DNA of 5,286 nucleotides from contig JACIYY010000096.1 in NCBI GenBank assembly GCA_014359685.1, forward strand, positions 1-5,286. The letters run 5' to 3'. Origin of the DNA: Porphyrobacter sp. (GTDB lineage: Bacteria; Pseudomonadota; Alphaproteobacteria; Sphingomonadales; Sphingomonadaceae). The notes under the pieces are model-generated. The model was not told the origin of the DNA. It saw only the letters and a program-made list of their open reading frames with translations, and did no database searches. The position numbers and the translations under genes were made by a program. Positions 1 to 5,118 of the stretch are shown in pieces; positions within the stretch are counted from its first letter, which is position 1, and the number at the start of each line of letters is the position of its first letter.

Positions 1-24
1 CGCATCGCGGGACATATTATCCAA

Positions 25-48
25 CCGGGTCAATTCTCGATGGAAATC
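25..48 (-). repeat. Inner terminal repeat of the IS21-like element
   Basis: This is the inner copy of a 24-bp tandem repeat. Read on the minus strand it begins GATTTCC and ends TTGACCCGG. It differs from the outer copy at four positions: a GCT to ATC triplet and one G to A. The two copies abut with no spacer, as expected for the multiple transposase-binding sites at IS21-family ends. Confidence 0.75.
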
Positions 49-72
49 CCGGGTCAACTCTCAGCGGAAATC
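49..72 (-). repeat. Outer terminal repeat of the IS21-like element
   Basis: This is the outer copy of the 24-bp repeat, four bases from the inferred tip of the element (TGTT on the minus strand). It keeps the GATTTCC, GAGA and TTGACCCGG blocks shared with the inner copy. Its first two bases (GA, at 71-72) are part of the in-frame TGA that ends the interrupted membrane-protein gene. Confidence 0.75.
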
Positions 73-631
73 AACAGATCAGCACCATCTCCTCGGTCGG
101 GGCGACGTTGAAGGCCAGATAGACCGCCCCCGCCAGCATGATGAACAGCTGTCCCGGATAGCCGGCGGCGCGCTCCTTGTCTTCGGTCTCGCTGTCCTGC
201 GATCCCAGCTGGCCGCGCGCCAGGATCGCGCCGATGCTGGCCGGCACGGTCTGGACCGCGATCTTGCCGACGATCTCCTCCATCGGCATCGCCGCCGCGA
301 TGATCCCGAACAGTGCGAGCATCGCGGCGGAGGCGATCGCGCCGACCCCGAAGGCGATCACCGCGTCGAGCGCATCCTCGAACCCGCCGCCGGTCCGCTC
401 GAACCCAACGAAGTAGGACAGCGGGAACAGCAGCGCCAGCGTGAACAGCAGGAACAGGAACAGCCGGTCGCGGTCCATGGCGAAGCCCAGCCACCACATC
501 TCCATCGTCATCAGCAGCGGAAAGGCGAACAGGATCGCCCCGGCAAAGGCCCGCGCCAGCCCGCGCCAGACATGGCCGGCCGACCGGCCGGCGCCGCCCG
601 CCTCTCGCGCGCCTCCGCCCGCCTCGTCCAT
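71..631 (-). pseudogene. DUF2391/TIGR02587-type integral membrane protein, 3' end removed by IS insertion
   Basis: The reading frame gives 186 residues, against roughly 270-290 expected for the family from memory, so about the last third is missing. Residues 28-51 (RAFAGAILFAFPLLMTMEMW and following) match the conserved start of DUF2391/TIGR02587 proteins, a family predicted to span the membrane many times and without an established function. Hydrophobic segments lie at about 28-50, 56-76, 88-113 and 160-178. The sequence is intact up to residues 176-185 (VAPTEEMVLI), a conserved block, and is then followed by Cys and a stop read from the IS end, which breaks the frame exactly at a codon boundary. 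I chose the ATG at 629-631 because GGGAGGA lies just upstream. An in-frame ATG at 761-763 would add 44 Arg/Gly/Ser-rich residues and has no clear ribosome site. The product probably does not fold normally, though a shortened membrane protein could still be made. Family assignment is by recall of the motif. Confidence 0.75.
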
Positions 632-643
632 CGGTCCTCCCGC
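623..643 (-). promoter_or_regulatory. Ribosome-binding site deciding the start of the truncated membrane protein
   Basis: Read on the minus strand the context is GGGAGGACCGATG. The purine-rich GGGAGGA is a strong Shine-Dalgarno match with a short gap of about four bases to the ATG at 629-631. It favours this start over the longer in-frame ATG at 761-763, whose upstream bases show no comparable match. Confidence 0.5.
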
Positions 644-697
644 GCCTGCCCCGCCCGCGCCGCCGCTGCCGGATCGGTCGCGCTTCGACTGGTGGCG

Positions 698-713
698 GCG
701 ATCGCGCGATCGC
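698..713. repeat. Perfect 16-bp palindrome GCGATCGCGCGATCGC
   Basis: The sequence GCGATCGCGCGATCGC is its own reverse complement over all 16 bases. It overlaps the first arm of the inverted repeat at 711-731. Its place between divergent genes fits an operator, but short GC-only palindromes arise readily at this base composition, so a regulatory role is only a possibility. Confidence 0.4.
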
Positions 714-731
714 GCAAGCGCGCCTTGCGCG
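711..731. repeat. Inverted repeat, 8-bp arms CGCGCAAG / CTTGCGCG
   Basis: Two perfect 8-base arms, CGCGCAAG at 711-718 and CTTGCGCG at 724-731, are separated by five bases. It could be a protein-binding dyad or an RNA hairpin in either divergent leader. No T-tract follows, so it is not a normal intrinsic terminator. Confidence 0.4.
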
Positions 732-799
732 GCGCTGCGGCCACGGGCAGAGAATGCAGCCATGCATGCGAGAGGAACCCCGCCGACCAGCCACCCCCG

Positions 800-815
800 G
801 GCATCGTCCGATGCC
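800..815. repeat. Inverted repeat GGCATCG-TC-CGATGCC upstream of the acyl-CoA dehydrogenase start
   Basis: Perfect 7-base arms with a two-base centre lie 26 bases before the ATG at 842. The position fits an operator overlapping a promoter, or a hairpin in the 5' leader. No regulator gene lies in the window, so the binding protein, if any, is unknown. Chance occurrence is a real alternative. Confidence 0.4.
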
Positions 816-841
816 GCCGCGATTCGCGCGGGCTGCCCCCG

Positions 842-1978
842 ATGAGCTTTGACCTGACCGATGAGCAGCGCGAGGTCCAGGACCTCGCCCGCCGCTTCAC
901 CGCCGATGCCATCACGCCCCATGCGGCCGAGTGGGACGCGAACGAGATCTTCCCGCGCGAGACCGTGCGCGCCGCCGCCGACCTCGGCTTCGGGGCGATC
1001 TACGTCTCGCCCGACAGCGGCGGCGTCGGCCTCGGCCGGCTGGAGGCGGCGCTGATCATGGAGGCGATGGCCTATGGCTGCCCCTCGATCTCGGCCTTCA
1101 TCTCGATCCACAACATGGCCTCGTGGATGATCGACCGGTTCGGCCAGCCGGCGGCCAAGGAGCGCTATCTCCCCGACCTCGTGCGGTGCGAGCGGCTGGT
1201 CTCGTATTGCCTGACCGAGCCCGGCGCCGGCTCCGACGCGGCGGCGCTGACGACCAGGGCGGTGCGCGAGGGCGATCATTACCTCGTCACCGGCAGCAAG
1301 GCGTTCATCTCCGGCGCGGGCGAGAACGAGCTCTATGTGGTCATGGCCCGCACCGGCGGCGAGGGCGCGCGCGGCATCTCCGCGCTGGTGATCGAAAAGG
1401 ACATGGAAGGCGTGTCGTTCGGGGCGCCGGAGCGCAAGCTGGGCTGGCATTCGCAGCCCACCGCGCAGGTCAATCTGGATGGCGTGCGCGTGCCGGTGGA
1501 GAACCGGCTGGGCGAGGAGGGCGAGGGCTTCGCGATCGCCATGAAGGGCCTCGACGGCGGACGGCTGAACATCGGCGCCTGCTCGCTCGGCGGAGCACAG
1601 CGCTGTCTCGACGAGGCTCTGGCCTACACCGCCGAGCGGCGCCAGTTCGGCAAGGCGATCCTTGATTTCCAGAACACGCAGTTCACGCTCGCGGACATGG
1701 CCACCGAGCTGGAGGCGGCGCGGCTGCTGCTCTACGCGGCCGCGGTCAAGGTCACCGAAGAGGCGCCCGATCGCACCCGCTTCGCCGCCATGGCCAAGCG
1801 GCTGGCGACCGACACCGGCTCCTCGGTGGTCGACCGGGCGCTGCAACTGCATGGCGGCTACGGCTATTTGCAGGACTTTCCGATCGAGCGGTTCTGGCGC
1901 GACCTGCGGGTCCACCGCATCCTCGAAGGCACCAACGAGGTGATGCGGATGATCGTCGCGCGCGAGCTGACCCGGTGA
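842..1978 (+). CDS. Acyl-CoA dehydrogenase, ACAD8-like (probable isobutyryl-CoA dehydrogenase)
   Basis: This 378-residue protein is a full-length FAD-dependent acyl-CoA dehydrogenase. The family oxidises an acyl-CoA to its 2,3-enoyl-CoA in the cytoplasm and passes electrons to ETF. Helical N-terminal domain covers about 1-120, the beta domain about 121-220 and the C-terminal helical domain about 230-378. The first family signature is at 123-135 (CLTEPGAGSDAAA), the second runs from Q335 (QLHGGYGYLQD) to D354, and E362 in LEGTNE is the expected catalytic base. Motifs shared with mammalian ACAD8 as I recall it (SYCLTEPG, GSKAFISGAGE, GGRLNI..CSLGGA, QFTLADMAT) favour isobutyryl-CoA, i.e. valine degradation, over straight-chain substrates. 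I chose the ATG at 842 because MSFDLTDEQREV is the usual family start; the upstream extension is low-complexity and there is no good Shine-Dalgarno, so the mRNA may have a short leader. 2-Methylbutyryl-CoA or another short branched substrate remains possible. Confidence 0.93.
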   Translation: MSFDLTDEQREVQDLARRFTADAITPHAAEWDANEIFPRETVRAAADLGFGAIYVSPDSGGVGLGRLEAALIMEAMAYGCPSISAFISIHNMASWMIDRFGQPAAKERYLPDLVRCERLVSYCLTEPGAGSDAAALTTRAVREGDHYLVTGSKAFISGAGENELYVVMARTGGEGARGISALVIEKDMEGVSFGAPERKLGWHSQPTAQVNLDGVRVPVENRLGEEGEGFAIAMKGLDGGRLNIGACSLGGAQRCLDEALAYTAERRQFGKAILDFQNTQFTLADMATELEAARLLLYAAAVKVTEEAPDRTRFAAMAKRLATDTGSSVVDRALQLHGGYGYLQDFPIERFWRDLRVHRILEGTNEVMRMIVARELTR

Positions 1979-2139
1979 ACCTGGCACACGCGACCGGGGC
2001 GCAGGTGCGTTGCGCATCCATGACGGCCCGGCCGAGATCCGCAGGTGGAGTCCGGCCAGGACGAACAAGCATGATGGGAAGGCGGCGCAGGCGGGCTCGG
2101 GCCACCGCGCTGCCCGCCGGCTGAAAGGACCAATGCGCC
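1979..2139 (+). other. Spacer between the acyl-CoA dehydrogenase and crotonase genes
   Basis: A 161-bp gap separates the two catabolic genes. This is longer than expected within a tight operon, so the crotonase may have its own promoter, but I cannot identify one. A GC-rich inverted repeat (GGCGGGC at 2090-2096, GCCCGCC at 2112-2118, 15-base loop) lies near the end. No T-run follows, and I do not call it a terminator. A short open frame through the gap (from 2010) has no recognisable product. Confidence 0.4.
2123..2129 (+). promoter_or_regulatory. Ribosome-binding site of the crotonase gene
   Basis: GAAAGGA lies 10 bases before the ATG at 2140 and supports this start. A nearer ATG at 2133 is out of frame with the crotonase. 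Confidence 0.55.
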
Positions 2140-2937
2140 ATGCCGCTGCTCAAGATCGAACGACGCGGGCACATCACCGTGCTGACGCTCAACCGACCGG
2201 AATCGATGAATGCCCTGGGCGCATCGGGAGACGGGGCAGAGGTGGAAGCGGTCTGCAACGCAATCAATGACGATATGGAGACCCGCTGCGTCATCCTGAC
2301 CGGCGAAGGGCGCGCGTTCTCGGCCGGCGGTGACGTGAAGGCGATGCGGGAGCGGACCGGCAGTTTCGCCGGCAGCGGGGTGGACCTGCGCAACCATTAT
2401 CGCACCAACATCCACCGGATGGCGCGCGCCCTGTATGGCCTCGACGTGCCGCTGATCGCAGCGATCAACGGCGCCGCGGTCGGTCTGGGTTGCGACATCG
2501 CCTGCTTTGCCGACATCCGCATCGCCTCCGACACGGCGCGCTTCGGGGTCACCTTCCTCAAGCTCGGCCTGGTGCCCGGTGACGGCGGGTTCTGGCTGCT
2601 GCCCCGCGCGATCGGCAAGAGCCGCGCTGCGGAGCTGCTCTATACCGGCGAGGTGATCGACGCCGCCAAGGCGCAAGAATGGGGTCTGGTCAGCCGCGTG
2701 GTCGCGCCGAGCGAATTGATGGACACGGCGATGGACATGGCCGGCAGGATCGCAGCCATGCCGCCCCATGCGCTGCGGCTGACGAAGCGGATGATGCGCC
2801 AGGGCGAAGGGATGAGTTACGATGCAGCGCTCGACCTTGCCGCCTCGACCCAGCCGCTCATGCATTTGAGCGAGGACCATATCGAAGGGCTGGACGCCCT
2901 GCTCGAAAAGCGCGCTCCGACGTTCACCGGGAAATGA
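2140..2937 (+). CDS. Crotonase-superfamily enoyl-CoA hydratase/isomerase, PaaG-like
   Basis: The 265-residue protein has the length and fold order of a crotonase, acting on a CoA thioester in the cytoplasm. The first oxyanion-hole segment is at 59-67 (AFSAGGDVK), the second at 110-119 (NGAAVGLGCD), and the conserved strand-loop at 135-156 includes FLKLGLVPGDGG and WLLPR. The two glutamates that activate water in classical enoyl-CoA hydratase align here with D119 and F139, so simple hydratase activity is doubtful. D148 in GDGG and the C-terminal KRAPTFTGK resemble PaaG-type isomerases (FSKLGLIPDCGG, KRSPQFTGK as I recall), suggesting isomerase or related chemistry. It follows the ACAD8-like gene on the same strand. 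It is too short, and its ending differs, to be 3-hydroxyisobutyryl-CoA hydrolase, the usual crotonase of valine breakdown. Fold assignment is secure; substrate and reaction are not. Confidence 0.9.
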   Translation: MPLLKIERRGHITVLTLNRPESMNALGASGDGAEVEAVCNAINDDMETRCVILTGEGRAFSAGGDVKAMRERTGSFAGSGVDLRNHYRTNIHRMARALYGLDVPLIAAINGAAVGLGCDIACFADIRIASDTARFGVTFLKLGLVPGDGGFWLLPRAIGKSRAAELLYTGEVIDAAKAQEWGLVSRVVAPSELMDTAMDMAGRIAAMPPHALRLTKRMMRQGEGMSYDAALDLAASTQPLMHLSEDHIEGLDALLEKRAPTFTGK

Positions 2938-2955
2938 GCGCGGCGCCCGGGGGGC

Positions 2956-2988
2956 GGCCCGCCACTTGCCTCGTCCGGTGGGCGGGCC
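2956..2988 (+). other. GC-rich hairpin between the crotonase and the PH-domain gene pair
   Basis: GGCCCGCC at 2956-2963 can pair with GGCGGGCC at 2981-2988, and the adjoining AC and GT extend the stem past one bulged G. The hairpin lies in the 63-bp gap just before the start at 3001. It could attenuate read-through from the crotonase gene, but there is no T-tract, so an intrinsic terminator is not well supported. Confidence 0.35.
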
Positions 2989-3000
2989 ATACACGGCACC

Positions 3001-3477
3001 ATGCAACCCGCCGCCGTGCCCGATGACCTGACCCCGCTGCATCCCGACTACCTCAAGGTCGTGCGGATCGGCTGGACGCTGCTGGCCGTGCCGGTGCTGA
3101 TCGGAGCGGCGGTGCTGGAGATCGCGGGCGTGCTGCCGCGCGGCGCGGTGCTGGTGCCGGTCCTGCTGGTGGCGGCGTTTGCGGTCGTGCTCGTTCCGCC
3201 GCGCCGTTACCGCGCGCGCGGCTACCGGCTCGACCCCGACCGGCTGCGCGTGGTGCGAGGGACGCTGTTCCGCTCCGACACGGTGGTGCCGTTCGGGCGG
3301 GTGCAGCATATCGACGTGGCACAGGGGCCGGTCGAGCGATTCTATGGCCTCGGCACGCTGGTGCTGCACACCGCCGGCAACCACAATGCCTCGGTCAGGC
3401 TGCCGGGCCTGCCGCACGCGGAGGCGCTGGAGATCCGCGAGGCGATCCGCGCGCATGTGCTGCGCGAGACGCCGTGA
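3001..3477 (+). CDS. Membrane-anchored bacterial PH-domain protein, YdbS-like
   Basis: This 158-residue protein has two hydrophobic segments near its N-terminus (about 20-44 and 48-66), followed at about 70-155 by a bPH_2 (DUF304) domain. The domain shows the usual pattern YRLDPDRLRVVRGTLFRSD, then VVPFGRVQHIDV and a GLGTLVLHTAG strand. The family, typified by Bacillus YdbS, is placed in the cytoplasmic membrane with the PH domain in the cytosol, and its biochemical role is unclear; the Bacillus ydbS-ydbT genes have been linked to resistance to some antimicrobial compounds, which is known there and not shown here. The start at 3001 has only a weak ribosome site, but no better in-frame ATG precedes it and the N-terminus looks complete. 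The next gene begins seven bases after this stop, and the two are almost certainly co-transcribed. Confidence 0.9.
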   Translation: MQPAAVPDDLTPLHPDYLKVVRIGWTLLAVPVLIGAAVLEIAGVLPRGAVLVPVLLVAAFAVVLVPPRRYRARGYRLDPDRLRVVRGTLFRSDTVVPFGRVQHIDVAQGPVERFYGLGTLVLHTAGNHNASVRLPGLPHAEALEIREAIRAHVLRETP

Positions 3478-3484
3478 GCTGCGG

Positions 3485-5062
3485 ATGAGCGGGCCGGGCG
3501 GGGCGGCGCAGGTCACCGGGCCAGCGGCCCCCGGCTGGCGGCGCACCCATCCGCTGGGTCTGCTCGCCCGCGCCTTGAGCTATGCGCGCGGCGCGGCGCT
3601 GCCGCTGGTCGCGGCGATCGTCGGGGCGCGCAACTGGCCGGGCGGCGCGGGTGCGGTGGCGATGGTGGCGGTTATGGCCTTTGCCGTCAACGCGGTGGTG
3701 GTGTGGCTCGGCTGGCGACACCACCGCTATCTGGTCGGGGCGGACGAGATCCGGGTCGAGCACGGGCTGGTCCGGCGCACCGCGCGAACCGTGCCCTACG
3801 ACCGCATCCACGACGTCGCGATCGAGGAACCGGCGCTCGCGCGGCTGCTGGGTCTGGCCGAGATCCGGTTCGAGACCGGCGCCGGCGGGAAGGACGAGGT
3901 GACGCTGCGTTACGTCAGCCGCGAAGAGGGCGAGGCGCTGCGCGAGACGGTGCGGACCCGCCGGGCGGAGGCGAGCCACAGCGCCGGCAGCCCAACCCGC
4001 CCCGGCGCGCGCGCTGACGCCGTCGAGCCGCCGCCGCGACTGCTGTTCGCGATGGACCCGCGCCGCCTGCTGATCTTCGGCCTGTTCGAGTTCTCGCTGG
4101 TGTTCTTCGCCGTGCTGTTCGGTCTCGCCCAGCAATTCGATGCCGTGCTGCCGTTCGATATCTGGGCGGTCGACCAATGGCAGCAGCGCGCCGGCGGGCC
4201 GGTCGAGGTGCTGCGCGGGATCGGGCTGACCGCGCAGATCGCCGCAGCGGTGCTGGGCGTCGTGCTGCTGGGCCTCGCCGGACTTGCCGCCGGGCTGATC
4301 CGAACCGTGCTGCGCGACTGGGGGTTCCGGCTGGAGCACACGCCGCGCGGGCTGCGCCGCCGGCGCGGCCTGCTGACCCGCACCGACGTGGTGGTGCCGC
4401 TGCACCGGGTGCAGGCGGTGGCGATCCGAACCGGCTTCGTCCGGCGGCGGGTGGGGCCGGACGGTGGATGGCACCGGCTCGATCTGGTCAGCCTGGCACA
4501 GGACAGCAAATCGTCGAGCCATACCGTGGTGCCGTTCGGCACGCTGGCGGAAATCGCACCGGTGGCCGCGATCGCCGGCTTCCCGCTGCCCGAGCCCGGC
4601 ACGCGATGGCATCGGCCCAGCGCCCGCTACTGCCTCGACCGGGCGCTGCTGACGGCGCTGCCGGCGGGGCTCCTCGCGGGCGCGCTGGCGGTGGCAGGCA
4701 CCGGGTGGAATGCACTGGCGATGCTGGGGCTGGCCGCGCTGCTGGCGCTCCGCCAGGCCATGGCGTGGCGGCTCGACCGCCATGCGCTGAGCCCGCTGCA
4801 CATCCATGTCCGGCGCGGCTGGCTGGCGCCGCGCCACGACATCGCATTGCGTGTGCGGTTGCAGACGGTCGAGATCGTTCAGGGGCCACTCGCCCGCCGG
4901 CGCGGCTACGCCGATGTGGTGTTCGGCATCGCCGGCGGAACCCTGCGGATCAGGGGCATCCCGGTGATCGAGGCGCAGCGCCTGCGGGCGGCGGTGCTGG
5001 ACAGCATCGCCGGAACCGATTTCGCACATTTGTCGGCGCCCCCAGCGGCGGCCGCTCCATGA
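3485..5062 (+). CDS. Membrane protein with three bacterial PH domains, YdbT-like
   Basis: This is a 525-residue protein built from three repeats of hydrophobic segments plus a bPH_2 domain. Repeat 1 has membrane spans at about 35-75 and a PH domain from about 80 to 155 (YLVGADEIRVEHGLV, VPYDRIHDVAIEEP). A polar, Pro/Ala-rich linker follows. Repeat 2 has spans at about 193-215 and 247-275 and a PH domain from about 278 to 370 (RRRRGLLTRTDVVVPLHRVQ). Repeat 3 has spans at about 387-425 and a PH domain from about 430 to 515. This matches YdbT, the usual partner of YdbS. The ATG at 3485 follows the upstream stop by seven bases; the ribosome site is weak, so translational coupling is likely. PH domains 2 and 3 look more diverged than domain 1. 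Function in this organism is unknown; roles in envelope stress or antimicrobial resistance are inferred from the Bacillus pair only. Confidence 0.9.
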   Translation: MSGPGGAAQVTGPAAPGWRRTHPLGLLARALSYARGAALPLVAAIVGARNWPGGAGAVAMVAVMAFAVNAVVVWLGWRHHRYLVGADEIRVEHGLVRRTARTVPYDRIHDVAIEEPALARLLGLAEIRFETGAGGKDEVTLRYVSREEGEALRETVRTRRAEASHSAGSPTRPGARADAVEPPPRLLFAMDPRRLLIFGLFEFSLVFFAVLFGLAQQFDAVLPFDIWAVDQWQQRAGGPVEVLRGIGLTAQIAAAVLGVVLLGLAGLAAGLIRTVLRDWGFRLEHTPRGLRRRRGLLTRTDVVVPLHRVQAVAIRTGFVRRRVGPDGGWHRLDLVSLAQDSKSSSHTVVPFGTLAEIAPVAAIAGFPLPEPGTRWHRPSARYCLDRALLTALPAGLLAGALAVAGTGWNALAMLGLAALLALRQAMAWRLDRHALSPLHIHVRRGWLAPRHDIALRVRLQTVEIVQGPLARRRGYADVVFGIAGGTLRIRGIPVIEAQRLRAAVLDSIAGTDFAHLSAPPAAAAP

Positions 5063-5088
5063 GGCCGCGTTCACCGCCGGCCGAATGA

Positions 5089-5115
5089 CCCGCCGCTGCG
5101 GGCCCCTGGCGGGGC
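5089..5115. terminator. Adjacent GC hairpins between convergent genes (possible terminator)
   Basis: CCCGC-CGCT-GCGGG (5089-5102) and GCCCC-TGGC-GGGGC (5102-5115) form two compact stem-loops that share one base, so both cannot form fully at once. They lie in the 56-bp gap where the PH-domain operon and the acetyltransferase gene converge, where terminators are expected. Neither has a T-run on either strand, so this is a weak call. Confidence 0.35.
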
Positions 5116-5118
5116 GGA

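Larger units (their letters stand above)
1..76. mobile_element. Terminus of an IS21-family insertion sequence (partial)
   Basis: The outermost 76 bases read inward, on the minus strand, from TGTTGATTTCC. They contain two adjacent 24-bp direct repeats, and the element tip on the plus strand is CA. IS21-family elements are known for TG...CA ends carrying several transposase-binding repeats just inside the tip, and the GATTTCC and TTGACCCGG blocks seen here are typical of those ends. The inner boundary lies outside the window, so neither istA nor istB is visible, and I cannot be sure whether this is the left or right end. The outer boundary at 76/77 is inferred from where the interrupted membrane-protein gene stops matching its family. 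A target duplication would start at base 77 but cannot be tested here. Confidence 0.72.
632..841. other. Divergent intergenic region between the membrane gene and the acyl-CoA dehydrogenase gene
   Basis: This 210-bp stretch should carry the promoters of two divergently transcribed genes. I see no convincing -35/-10 pair on either strand, which is common in GC-rich alphaproteobacteria. It does hold three perfect short dyads (698-713, 711-731 and 800-815), listed separately. An open frame crosses the region on the plus strand in phase with the dehydrogenase, but its predicted peptide is Arg/Ala/Pro-rich with no family resemblance, so I treat it as non-coding. Part of the region (632-763) would be coding if the membrane protein started at its longer ATG. 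Confidence 0.55.

Noticed and set aside
1..24. Start of an IS transposase gene on the minus strand (ATGTCCCGCGATGCG)
   Set aside because: Only a few codons are visible and they match no istA or istB N-terminus I can recognise; the element's orientation is not settled.
572..841. N-terminal extension of the acyl-CoA dehydrogenase by 90 residues
   Set aside because: The extension is Arg/Ala/Pro low-complexity, overlaps the start of the divergent gene and lies before the normal family start at 842.
71..2068. A 665-codon minus-strand open frame spanning the membrane gene and the antisense of the acyl-CoA dehydrogenase
   Set aside because: Only the part up to base 631 resembles a protein family. 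The remainder is antisense to a clear dehydrogenase gene and is His/Arg/Ala-rich, as expected from GC-biased third positions.
2090..2118. GC-rich inverted repeat as a terminator between the acyl-CoA dehydrogenase and crotonase
   Set aside because: It has a 7-bp stem with a 15-base loop and no T-tract, too weak at this base composition.
1864..3546. 560-codon minus-strand open frame opposite the crotonase and the first PH-domain gene
   Set aside because: It has no recognisable domain and covers two well-supported plus-strand genes; its His/Arg/Gln-rich composition marks it as a shadow.
4177..5088. 303-codon plus-strand open frame within the YdbT-like gene
   Set aside because: It is a different frame of the same strand with an Arg/Ala/Gly-rich translation and no domain; the overlapping frame is the real gene.
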